Shown: positions 1-5,307, numbered from the stretch's first letter. The stretch: 5,780 bases of DNA from Elusimicrobiota bacterium (GCA_028871595.1 JAGWMT010000210.1:1-5780); one strand, 5' to 3'. The notes: generated by a model not told the origin, from the sequence alone. Numbers and translations are program-made.

Positions 1-38
1 TCCCGGCGTCCGCGCGCAGCCTAAAATGAGGTGTCATT

Positions 39-821
39 ATGCGCGCGCTGATCGTTGACGATGACGAAGCCCTGTCCCGGATGCTCTTGCGCTGCCTGAC
101 CCAGTGGGGCTGGCTTGCCGACCAAGCTCCGCGTGTTTCCGTTGCGCTCGATTCCTTCAAGCGCGGCTCCTGCGACCTCCTGCTTTGCGACGTGGACCTG
201 CCGGACGGCGACGGGATATCCTTGGCCCGAGCGCTTCTGAATGTCAACCCGTCGCTCGTCGTCATTATCGTTTCCGGCAACCCGGAAAACCTGGAGCGCG
301 CCCGGGAAGTCGGGCTGACGGCGTGCCTTCACAAGCCTTTCCCGTTGGACGATCTGCGGGCCTTGATCGATTTGGAATGCGCGGGAAAAGCTACTATCGG
401 CAGACAAGTCATCGCATTGGAAAAACAAGTCCCCACAAACGCTCCCGCTCATGTCCTCCTTGTGGAGGACGACGCCGTCCAGCTCGCGGATGCCTGGGGC
501 ATCCTCGAAGCCATCGGTTGCAGGATCACCGCCGCCGAGACCGCGGAGGCGGCGCTTCGGCAGGTTGCACGGACCCGCTTCGATGTCATCTTGACGGACA
601 ACATCCTCCCGGGAATGACGGGCTTCCAAGCGCTCCCGCGCCTGCGCGCGTCAGGCGCTCCCGTCATCGTCATGAGCAGCCAGCACGGTCCCGACACGGA
701 GAAGGACGCGCGCCTCCTCGGCGCCGCCGCTTTCATTAAGAAGCCGCTCGTCGCCGAAGAACTATCCCGGCACATCCGCCAGGCGCTTGATCGCGGCAGG
801 ACCTTGTCGCTGGACCCTTGA
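39..821 (+). CDS. Tandem-receiver (REC-REC) response regulator, no output domain
   Basis: A 260-residue protein made of two CheY-like receiver domains and nothing else. REC1 covers about residues 1-115: acidic pocket D7/D8/D9, predicted phospho-acceptor D51 (LLCDVDLPDGDG), conserved Ser at S79 (IIVSG) and the Lys-Pro pair K99-P100. A linker of about 20 residues leads to REC2 (about 137-252) with E143/D144/D145, D187 (LTDNILPGMTG), S213/S214 and K235-P236. Every catalytic position of both domains is present, so both should accept phosphate from a histidine kinase or phosphotransfer protein. With no DNA-binding or enzymatic output it probably acts through protein contacts or as a phosphate relay or sink; that is inference. 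The ATG at 39 has a GAGGTG Shine-Dalgarno at 29-34 and begins right at the first beta strand (MRALIVDDDE). The next gene starts 39 nt after the stop on the same strand, so the two are probably co-transcribed. No kinase gene is visible. Confidence 0.92.
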   Translation: MRALIVDDDEALSRMLLRCLTQWGWLADQAPRVSVALDSFKRGSCDLLLCDVDLPDGDGISLARALLNVNPSLVVIIVSGNPENLERAREVGLTACLHKPFPLDDLRALIDLECAGKATIGRQVIALEKQVPTNAPAHVLLVEDDAVQLADAWGILEAIGCRITAAETAEAALRQVARTRFDVILTDNILPGMTGFQALPRLRASGAPVIVMSSQHGPDTEKDARLLGAAAFIKKPLVAEELSRHIRQALDRGRTLSLDP

Positions 822-860
822 CGTTCATCGGGACGGCGATTATGCTACGGAAACCGCCCG

Positions 861-1439
861 ATGACTGACGATCACGTGGAGCGCATCTTCACCACTTTCG
901 AAGTCGCCCGTCTCTGCGGCGTCTTCCACTCGACCGTCCTCCACTGGATCGACAAGGGCAAGCTGAAGGCCTGCGCGAATGCCGGGAAGCAGCGTCGCAT
1001 CCTCCAGTCCGAGCTCGTCTCGCTCATGCAGGAGTGCGGCATCCCGATGCCTCCGGACATCAAGTCCGAGCCTAAGCGCATCTTAATCATCGATGACGAT
1101 CCGGCGATCAGCCGGGGACTGGAGCGCGCCTGGGACCACGACGGCGACGCCTACGCGATACTTGCGGTCAACAATCCCGTCGAAGGACTCATCGAGGTCG
1201 GCAGGCATCAACCCGATGCCCTGATCCTCGACCTGCTGATGCCGATCTTGAGCGGCTACGAGGTCTGCCGCATCCTCAAGGCGGGCCCGGCGACCCGCGG
1301 CATCCGCATCGTGGCGATCACCGCAAGCACTCCGAGCGCTTCACAGAGCGACTTTCTGGCGGAGAACGCGGACGTGCTCCTGCTGAAGCCGTTCGACCCG
1401 CGGAAGCTGGTCGGCATCGTGGACCAGCTTCTCGATTGA
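861..1439 (+). CDS. Response regulator with N-terminal MerR/excisionase-like HTH and C-terminal receiver
   Basis: A 192-residue two-domain protein. Residues about 9-56 look like a MerR/BldC/excisionase-type winged helix-turn-helix (FTTFEVARLCGV...TVLHWIDKGKLKA...RRILQSEL): a recognition-helix Trp followed by the D-K-G-K-L turn and a basic wing ending in a short helix. Residues about 71-192 are a complete receiver: D78/D79/D80, phospho-acceptor D124 (ALILDLLMPILSGYE), T154 (VAITAS) and K176-P177. The order DNA-binding then receiver is the reverse of the usual OmpR/NarL layout. It probably binds DNA under phosphorylation control; targets are unknown. The ATG at 861 has no good Shine-Dalgarno. 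An 8-codon ORF (ATG at 842, stop at 866-868) overlaps the start, so translation may be coupled. It follows the tandem-receiver gene after 39 nt and converges on a minus-strand receiver gene. Confidence 0.9.
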   Translation: MTDDHVERIFTTFEVARLCGVFHSTVLHWIDKGKLKACANAGKQRRILQSELVSLMQECGIPMPPDIKSEPKRILIIDDDPAISRGLERAWDHDGDAYAILAVNNPVEGLIEVGRHQPDALILDLLMPILSGYEVCRILKAGPATRGIRIVAITASTPSASQSDFLAENADVLLLKPFDPRKLVGIVDQLLD

Positions 1440-1443
1440 GACT

Positions 1444-1953
1444 CTAATCGGGCGCGTCGCGAACCGCCTCAGCTCGCCTGCTTGAACGCGTGGGCATGGC
1501 GGTTGAGTCGAGCGATCGCGTTCTGCGTCGCATAGCCCGTGCGCTGGAAGAGACCCGCTGCTTGTCGAGGATGAGGGACTGGAGTCGGCGCGCGAGTACT
1601 TGCTTATCCTCATCCGCGTCCACAATCTCGTTTCGAGTGATGAATTGAGCGGCGCCGGCACGCCGGGCCCGCAGCTCAACTTCGAGGCGTCCCTTGATCT
1701 CAGACATGACGACGACCGGGATGTTCTTCATCGCCGTCAGCGACTTGAAGGAGCGCAGGCTCTCTTCGCCCGAGAAACCATTCTTGATGCGCCAGCCCAA
1801 CAGAATCAGATCGGGCCGGATGTTCTTCGAGAACTCCAGGCCCTGCTCGCTGTTTCTCACCCCGAAGACGATGAAGCCTAGGAGCGTCAAGTGCCGTTCG
1901 AGAAAAAGATCGTAATAGTTCTTGTCGTCATCGATGACGAGGATGGTCGGCAT
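1444..1953 (-). CDS. Degenerate receiver-domain protein, probably frameshifted near 1558
   Basis: A single receiver domain, 169 residues as read. The start at 1953 is chosen because MPTILVIDDD is the first beta strand of a receiver and because the promoter at 1973-2001 would start transcription just upstream; an upstream in-frame ATG at 2037 lies before that promoter. D8/D9/D10 and S84 are present, but the phospho-acceptor is replaced by Gly (G53, PDLILLGWRI, codon at 1795-1797) and the conserved Lys-Pro is Arg-Asn (R107-N108). It therefore probably cannot be phosphorylated in the normal way. After residue about 132 (LILDKQ) the reading frame turns into an Arg/Ser-rich tail with lower third-position GC. 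The other frame continues from 1558 as AGLFQRTGYATQNAIARLN and ends at a TGA at 1469-1471, with strong G/C third positions. This fits one missing base near 1558. The intact gene would be about 161 residues, ending 29 nt from the convergent gene. A sequencing error is a real alternative. Confidence 0.75.
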   Translation of the reverse strand: MPTILVIDDDKNYYDLFLERHLTLLGFIVFGVRNSEQGLEFSKNIRPDLILLGWRIKNGFSGEESLRSFKSLTAMKNIPVVVMSEIKGRLEVELRARRAGAAQFITRNEIVDADEDKQVLARRLQSLILDKQRVSSSARAMRRRTRSLDSTAMPTRSSRRAEAVRDAPD

Positions 1954-1972
1954 AAGCGCTTGCGCTGACAGA

Positions 1973-2001
1973 AAGTTAACAGGAGTACGAATATTTGTCA
2001 A
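1973..2001 (-). promoter_or_regulatory. Sigma70-type promoter for the degenerate receiver gene
   Basis: On the minus strand a perfect -35 TTGACA (1996-2001) is followed by a 17-bp spacer and a weaker -10, TAACTT (1973-1978). Transcription would start near 1966, giving a leader of about 13 nt before the ATG at 1953. That leader has no clear Shine-Dalgarno but contains the small palindrome AGCGC-AA-GCGCT. The site lies in the 121-bp gap after the RadC-like gene, so this receiver gene can be transcribed independently of it. Confidence 0.6.
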
Positions 2002-2074
2002 CCTCCGCGCCGTATACGAGTCGGCGAACCTCGGCATACTCTTGGTGGAACGGTACGAATCCGCCGCGCGCTTT

Positions 2075-2494
2075 TTAGATCAGCCTCGCCTTCTTGAAGC
2101 TGAAGTAGTCGTCGTCGGCGAGGATCAGGTGGTCGACGAGGTCCACCTGAAGAAGGCACCCCGCCAGGATGAGTTGCCCGGTCGCCCGCCGGTCAGCCTG
2201 GCTCGGCCGCGAATCTCCTGAGGGATGCGAGTGCGCGACTATCACCTTGCACGCGTTGCTCAGCAGCGCGCCTTTGAAAACCTCGCGCGGCTCCGCGAAC
2301 GAGGCCGTCAACGTCCCGATCGAGACCAACTCGCAGCCGAGAAGCCGGTCGCGCGAGTCGAGGTCCAGCCGCCAGAAGTATTCGCGGTCGAGTCCCTGCG
2401 CCAGCGGCCGCAGGACATGGTAGGCGTCCTCGGCCGAGCGGACGAACTGCCGGGGGAGCAAACCCGTGCGCACGATTCTCAGGCTCGTCATCAT
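2075..2494 (-). CDS. RadC-like JAB/JAMM domain protein (short form)
   Basis: A 139-residue protein consisting essentially of the RadC-type JAB domain. The metal-binding signature is clear: H88-x-H90-P-S-G followed by S98 and D101 (AHSHPSGDSRPSQAD), with a possible catalytic Glu at E55 (GCELVSIGTL). The C-terminal DHLILADDDYFSFKKARL strand is also typical of the family. Chromosomal RadC is about 220 residues with an N-terminal helix-hairpin-helix part; that part is absent here, as is common for accessory RadC homologues on plasmids and genomic islands. The biochemical role of RadC is unresolved, and a repair function should not be assumed. The ATG at 2494 is chosen over a longer frame because it overlaps the upstream stop (ATGA) and has GGAGG at 2502-2506, 7 nt away. 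It is translationally coupled to the membrane protein gene. A TAA stop at 2075-2077 ends it; I see no convincing terminator after it. Confidence 0.88.
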   Translation of the reverse strand: MMTSLRIVRTGLLPRQFVRSAEDAYHVLRPLAQGLDREYFWRLDLDSRDRLLGCELVSIGTLTASFAEPREVFKGALLSNACKVIVAHSHPSGDSRPSQADRRATGQLILAGCLLQVDLVDHLILADDDYFSFKKARLI

Positions 2495-2916
2495 CGCGCG
2501 GCCTCCAGCAGCATGGCGAGAAGCCTTGGCCACACGTGCGCCGCGGAACACAAATACGCCGCCGCGAAGACGAGCGCCAGTTCGGCGCCGAATGCGGCGA
2601 GGAAGGTCGCGGCGGCCGGCGCCCGGTCCAATGCGGGCCGGACGACCCTCTCAGCCAAAGCGTAAGCGGCATCGTCGAACGCCAGGGCGAGTCGCAGGGC
2701 CAACATCGCGGCGATGAGCAGTAGTTGGGTCAGCACGCCGAAAGTCAAGACGGACAGAAAGAGCAGTGCCTCTAGAATTTGGCCGGTCGGAGCTATCGGT
2801 GGGAAGTGCCTGACATGCGCCACGGCGGCCGCGATCATAATCCAACCGACGAGCCGCGCCAGCGGCCGCCAGTCCCAGTCCTGCCGGCGGAAGCTGTCGG
2901 GGGGTACATTCCTCAT
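2491..2916 (-). CDS. Small hypothetical membrane protein
   Basis: A 141-residue protein I do not recognise. Numbering from the ATG at 2916, it has a polar N-terminus (about 1-18), a hydrophobic segment at about 20-36, a long one at about 47-79 (which could be one long helix or a tight hairpin) and one at about 100-124, so two to four membrane passes are likely. There is no cleavable signal peptide and no catalytic motif. Its stop overlaps the start of the RadC-like gene by 4 nt, so the two are co-translated and may work together; the link is inferred from layout only. The start is uncertain. The ATG at 2916 has no Shine-Dalgarno and sits in a hairpin loop, while the frame stays open up to an ATG at 3033. 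The extra 39 residues would cross a strongly structured DNA block and a G7 run, which makes the longer form less likely. Confidence 0.65.
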   Translation of the reverse strand: MRNVPPDSFRRQDWDWRPLARLVGWIMIAAAVAHVRHFPPIAPTGQILEALLFLSVLTFGVLTQLLLIAAMLALRLALAFDDAAYALAERVVRPALDRAPAAATFLAAFGAELALVFAAAYLCSAAHVWPRLLAMLLEAAR

Positions 2917-2939
2917 GCAGGAATAACGTTTTACCCCCC
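2899..2939 (-). promoter_or_regulatory. Hairpin holding the membrane-protein start codon
   Basis: On the minus strand GGGGGGTA (2932-2939) and TACCCCCC (2899-2906) are exact complements, 8 bp. Inside them ATTCC (2920-2924) pairs with GGAAT (2908-2912) around a 7-nt loop, TGCATGA, that contains the ATG at 2914-2916. No Shine-Dalgarno precedes this ATG. Such a fold would limit ribosome access and could give translational control; the pairing is seen, the function is inferred. Confidence 0.45.
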
Positions 2940-2952
2940 CTTTAGTTCCACG

Positions 2953-3031
2953 GGAGTTCGCGGTCCCTGCCGCTGAACCGGCAGGGAGGAGCGTCCGCGG
3001 ACCGAACCGCGCCCGGCACGGGGCGAACTCC
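2953..3031. other. Nested inverted repeats upstream of the membrane gene
   Basis: A 79-bp block whose ends are exact 9-bp complements (GGAGTTCGC at 2953-2961, GCGAACTCC at 3023-3031). Inside are CCCTGCCG/CGGCAGGG (2965-2972 and 2979-2986, 6-nt loop), CGGTCC/GGACCG (2961-2966 and 2999-3004, which competes with the first two stems at their edges) and the palindrome GTCCGCGGAC (2993-3002). If transcribed to the left it would be a folded 5' leader of the membrane-protein gene. It matches no riboswitch or tRNA that I know. Confidence 0.4.
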
Positions 3032-3050
3032 ACCCTGTCGCGTCTGGGCC

Positions 3051-3079
3051 TTGAAAATTTTGGAAACGCGCTCTACAAT
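3051..3079 (+). promoter_or_regulatory. Sigma70-type promoter facing a short RNA
   Basis: TTGAAA (-35, 3051-3056), an exact 17-bp spacer and TACAAT (-10, 3074-3079): five of six consensus bases in each hexamer. Transcription would begin near 3086. No protein-coding gene follows on this strand. A strong terminator lies about 45 bp further on, so the expected product is a short untranslated RNA. Confidence 0.65.
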
Positions 3080-3085
3080 CACACC

Positions 3086-3162
3086 GAGGCGCAGGCTTCT
3101 CCCAGGAGTCGCCCTTGCTCGTGAAAAGAAGCACTCCGACTCGGCGTCGGGGTGCTTCTTTT
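3086..3162 (+). ncRNA. Candidate small RNA, about 77 nt
   Basis: Defined by a good promoter at 3051-3079 and an intrinsic terminator ending at 3162. The 5' part can form a small hairpin (GGCG near 3087 with CGCC near 3110, closing a loop that carries CCCAGGAG); the 3' part is the 17-bp terminator stem. I do not recognise a known RNA family. A GTG at 3121 opens a short frame, but it runs straight through the terminator, so a peptide product is unlikely. The RNA lies between the ParB and membrane-protein genes, both on the other strand. Its 3' stem is antisense to the distal leader or tail transcripts of those genes, so regulation in cis is possible but unproven. Confidence 0.5.
3124..3162. terminator. 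Strong bidirectional intrinsic terminator
   Basis: Arms at 3124-3140 (AAAAGAAGCACTCCGAC) and 3146-3162 pair over 17 positions with one G-T wobble and a 5-nt loop, TCGGC. The A-run on the left arm and T-run on the right arm make it work on both strands: it would end the small RNA on the plus strand and the ParB transcript, 77 bp past its stop, on the minus strand. Confidence 0.85.
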
Positions 3163-3200
3163 ATGGCTTCCTCCTTGTCTCGATTCGACCCGTTCACAGC

Positions 3201-3226
3201 GGCCCACCCGGTTTCCCGGATGGGCC
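3201..3226 (-). terminator. GNRA-capped hairpin just after the ParB gene
   Basis: On the minus strand GGCCCATCCGG, loop GAAA, CCGGGTGGGCC: an 11-bp stem with one G-U pair and a GAAA tetraloop, 12 nt after the ParB stop. It has no U-tract, so it is more likely a 3'-end stabiliser or pause hairpin working together with the terminator at 3124-3162 than a terminator alone. Confidence 0.5.
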
Positions 3227-3238
3227 AAGTCAGCGGGC

Positions 3239-4777
3239 CTATTTCGTTGCCGCTTCCACCTCCTTCTGCGGAGTCTCAGCGGCCTTCTTCTGAGCCTCGG
3301 TCTCTTGCTCTTTGGTGAGCCGAGCCCATTCGGCCTGAGCCTCGACGCGAGCCTCTTTGCGGACCTTCTTGACCTCGACGCCGAGGTCCCCGAACCGCTC
3401 GTCCAGTTCGTAGTGCTGGACGGTGCAGAGCCACGCCAGCCGCAGGAGGTCCTTCTCGGACAGCTTCGCCAGCGCGCGCGCCGCGTCCTCCCCGGCCTCA
3501 ACGCCGACGGCCCTGTATGCTTCCTCCGTGCCGTTGAGGGCCAGCACCAAGTCCACCAGGTGAACCTTCTTGACCGCCTTGAGCGACTTCGCCGCCGCCG
3601 CGAACAACGCCCCGTTTTCGGAAGTCTGGACGAAGCGCTCCTGCTCCCGCTCTTCCTGCGTCATGACGCGCTCGGCGTTCGCCTCTGTCGGCTTGCGGAG
3701 CTTCTTCGCCACGAAATCCAGGTCGTGGCAAACCAACGTCGCCGTCGGCGTCTTGGTCCCGAAGCGCGAAGGCTTGAGCACCGCGAAGCCGAACTTCTTC
3801 GGGTCCTTCTTGAGGAGCGCCTTGACCGCCTCGCTCTTGATCTCCTGGACGCTCAACACCGCCGCCGCGCCGACTTCACGGGGCGCGCCGTGGTCCTGGC
3901 CCGCGTAGCCCGCGAACTTGAGGTCCTTGAACTTCTTCGCCGCGTCGTCGCGAAACTCGCGCAGGAACAGGTTGCTCTTCTTCGTGAAGCACGAGCCGTT
4001 CGTGCACTTGCCGTCCTTGGCCCCTTCGAAGAGCACGTCCTGATTGCCCGTGTTGAACGGGCAAGCCGCGCAAGCCATCGCCCCGGCGTACTCCCGGTCC
4101 TTCGGGAAACACGCCTTGGCGAGGTCCTTCTCAAGCCGCCGCTCGATCTCGGACGTGAGTTCGTGGATGGTCGGAACGACCCCTCCCCACTTCGGCGTCA
4201 GCGCGTACTCGACGAACGTCTCGCGCTTGTCCTCCGGCGCGCGCAGGATTTGGTGGCCGTGCTCCGGGCTGATCGTGCCCTTCTCGATGGCTTTGATCGC
4301 CGCCTTCGGAAGCTCCAAGAGCCGCACCGAGCGCGTGACGTACTTGACGGACTTGTCCACGCGCTTCGCCAGTCCTTCGAGGGTGTGCTTTCCATCGTCG
4401 AGAAGCCGCTTGAACCCCTGCGCTTCCTCCACGGGCCCGAGGTCCTCGCGTTGAAGATTTTCGAGGAGTTGAATGTCGGCCTGAGTCGCCGCGTCCGCCT
4501 CGACCACGCTTGCCGGAATCTCCTTGAGGCCCAGCGCCCGAGCGGCCCTCACGCGCCGCTCCCCCGCCACGAGCTTGTAGGTCCCGGCCTTGTCGCCGCT
4601 CACGACGATGATCGGCACCTGGACGCCCCTCTGCTTGACGCTCTCGGTCAGTTCCTTCATCTTCGCCGCGTCGAAGTGCTTGCGCACGTTCTCCACGATC
4701 TCGATCTTGTCGAGCGGGATGCGCGTCAAGATCGGCTCCTTCACGCTCGGCTCGGCCTTCTTCATCGTTTCGTTCAT
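3239..4777 (-). CDS. ParB/RepB/Spo0J-family DNA-binding protein with cysteine cluster
   Basis: A 512-residue ParB-family protein (positions below from the ATG at 4777). The N-terminal CTP-binding/ParB domain shows NVRKHFD (about 30-36), Y-K-LVAGERRVRA (about 67-78, the GERR box) and ENLQREDLGPVEEA (about 106-119). A helix-turn-helix follows (LEGLAKRVDKSVKYVTRSV, about 133-151). After it comes a cysteine cluster, C-x2-C-x18-C-x4-C at C236, C239, C258 and C263, plus C223, which could bind zinc or an Fe-S cluster; similar clusters occur in ParB-like proteins of plasmids and integrated elements. The C-terminal 250 residues are less clear, with a charged Ala/Glu/Lys-rich helical end. No ParA ATPase lies next to it and no parS-like site is visible, so classic partitioning is unproven; regulation of an element's genes is an alternative. 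It lies 79 nt after the small upstream gene and is probably co-transcribed with it. Confidence 0.9.
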   Translation of the reverse strand: MNETMKKAEPSVKEPILTRIPLDKIEIVENVRKHFDAAKMKELTESVKQRGVQVPIIVVSGDKAGTYKLVAGERRVRAARALGLKEIPASVVEADAATQADIQLLENLQREDLGPVEEAQGFKRLLDDGKHTLEGLAKRVDKSVKYVTRSVRLLELPKAAIKAIEKGTISPEHGHQILRAPEDKRETFVEYALTPKWGGVVPTIHELTSEIERRLEKDLAKACFPKDREYAGAMACAACPFNTGNQDVLFEGAKDGKCTNGSCFTKKSNLFLREFRDDAAKKFKDLKFAGYAGQDHGAPREVGAAAVLSVQEIKSEAVKALLKKDPKKFGFAVLKPSRFGTKTPTATLVCHDLDFVAKKLRKPTEANAERVMTQEEREQERFVQTSENGALFAAAAKSLKAVKKVHLVDLVLALNGTEEAYRAVGVEAGEDAARALAKLSEKDLLRLAWLCTVQHYELDERFGDLGVEVKKVRKEARVEAQAEWARLTKEQETEAQKKAAETPQKEVEAATK

Positions 4778-4784
4778 CGTCATT

Positions 4785-4790
4785 CTCCTT
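4785..4790 (-). promoter_or_regulatory. Shine-Dalgarno that decides the ParB start
   Basis: AAGGAG on the minus strand. It leaves only 1 nt before the first ATG (4783) but 7 nt before the second in-frame ATG (4777). Normal spacing favours 4777 (MNETMKK), giving 512 rather than 514 residues. Confidence 0.65.
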
Positions 4791-4820
4791 TGGTGTCAGT
4801 TTCCGGGCCTGGCCCGGCTT

Positions 4821-4848
4821 GGGGCCCCGAGGTCGCCCTCGGGACCCC
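4821..4848 (-). promoter_or_regulatory. GNRA-capped hairpin between the small gene and the ParB gene
   Basis: On the minus strand GGGGTCCCGAGG, loop GCGA, CCTCGGGGCCCC: a 12-bp stem with one G-U pair, starting 8 nt after the small gene's stop. There is no U-tract. A second palindrome, CCGGGCC-T-GGCCCGG, follows at 4803-4817. Together they fill the 73-79 nt spacer and may attenuate, stabilise or process the two-gene message. This hairpin resembles the one after ParB in size, loop type and position. Confidence 0.5.
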
Positions 4849-4856
4849 TGGTCGAA

Positions 4857-5297
4857 TCAGGCCGCGGCGGGAACCTCCTGCGCGGAGGTCCGCGCCTTCG
4901 CGTTCTTGATGGCTTCCTTCGCCACTTCCGAGTAGGCCTTCTCGTCGAACCCGTACCGCTCGGCAAGGGACTTGAACGTCGGCCAGTTCAGCAGGACCAA
5001 GTCGTCGGCGTAGGCCGAGCCCATTTCATGCTCGAAGCCCCAAACCTCGCAGGTCGGCGTCCGGGTGTGCGCGTCTCCGATCACGATGCCGGGGAACGCC
5101 CCCGTGTGGACGAAGTCGCCCTTCTTGAAGCCCAACGCTTTCGCAGTCTGCATGTTCATGGTTTTCTCCTTGAGGCCCTTAGTTTCGGGCGCGAGGCCAT
5201 TGACCTTCGAGGCTCCGGTCAGGTGTTCGGGTTTCTTCGGCTCGAAGCCGCCGTTCTTCTTCCCGCTCCGCCGCCGAGTCTCGTAGGTTTGGTCCAT
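4857..5297 (-). CDS. Hypothetical protein with two in-frame starts (146 or 100 residues)
   Basis: I do not recognise this protein. Two starts have good ribosome-binding sites. The ATG at 5297 follows GGAGGT (5303-5308) and gives 146 residues; the ATG at 5159 follows AAGGAG (5166-5171) with 6-nt spacing and gives 100. The extra N-terminal 46 residues (MDQTYETRRRSGKKNGG...) are basic, rich in Lys, Gly and Pro, probably disordered, and keep a coding-like third-position bias. The shared body (KALGFKKGDFVHTGAFPGIVIGD...VWGFEHEMGSAYADDLVLL) looks like a small beta-barrel of SH3/KOW type by its G-D-x-V and G-I-V-I-G-D turns, followed by two helices (about 60-90 of the short form). No catalytic residues stand out. 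ParB follows after about 79 nt on the same strand, so a shared transcript is likely. The annotated product could be either form; the 100-residue form is the safer core. Confidence 0.7.
   Translation of the reverse strand: MDQTYETRRRSGKKNGGFEPKKPEHLTGASKVNGLAPETKGLKEKTMNMQTAKALGFKKGDFVHTGAFPGIVIGDAHTRTPTCEVWGFEHEMGSAYADDLVLLNWPTFKSLAERYGFDEKAYSEVAKEAIKNAKARTSAQEVPAAA
5166..5171 (-). promoter_or_regulatory. Internal Shine-Dalgarno for the short form of the small gene
   Basis: AAGGAG followed by AAAACC and the ATG at 5159. It lies inside the longer reading frame (encoding L-K-E-K-T) and matches the ideal spacing, so the 100-residue form is probably made whether or not the upstream start is used. 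Confidence 0.6.
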
Positions 5298-5307
5298 TTC
5301 GCACCTC
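5259..5307 (-). repeat. Inverted repeat, left copy (covers start of the small gene)
   Basis: Read on the minus strand this 49-bp copy has GAGGTG, one mismatch, GAAATGGACCAAACC, a 10-bp core (TACGAGACTC) and GGCGGCGGAGCGGGAAG. It includes the Shine-Dalgarno and the first codons (MDQT..RRSGK) of the 4857-5297 gene. Outside the core 38 of 39 bases match the copy at 5529-5577. Confidence 0.85.

Noticed and set aside
22..27. TAAAAT as a -10 element for the first gene
   Set aside because: It is too close to the Shine-Dalgarno and start codon, and there is too little sequence upstream for a -35.
872..877. CACGTG core as a possible parS site
   Set aside because: Only the 6-bp core matches; the flanks do not form the parS palindrome, and it lies inside a coding region.
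1433..1450. CGATT/AATCG as a terminator between convergent genes
   Set aside because: Only 5 bp with no T-run and AT pairs; too weak to support.
1341..1679. Minus-strand ORF of 112 codons overlapping the third receiver
   Set aside because: It is out of frame with the receiver and runs antisense into the HTH-receiver gene. The frame that continues the receiver is a different one.
2953..3031. tRNA-like acceptor stem (GGAGTTC/GAACTCC)
   Set aside because: There is no T-arm, no anticodon arm in the right place and no CCA end.
3115..3318. Short plus-strand ORF starting near the small RNA
   Set aside because: It reads through a strong terminator and into the antisense of ParB.
3152..4909. Plus-strand ORF of 585 codons
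   Set aside because: It lies antisense to the ParB-family gene, whose motifs are unmistakable. Its Leu/Arg/Val-rich content with no domain is the usual shadow of a GC-rich gene.
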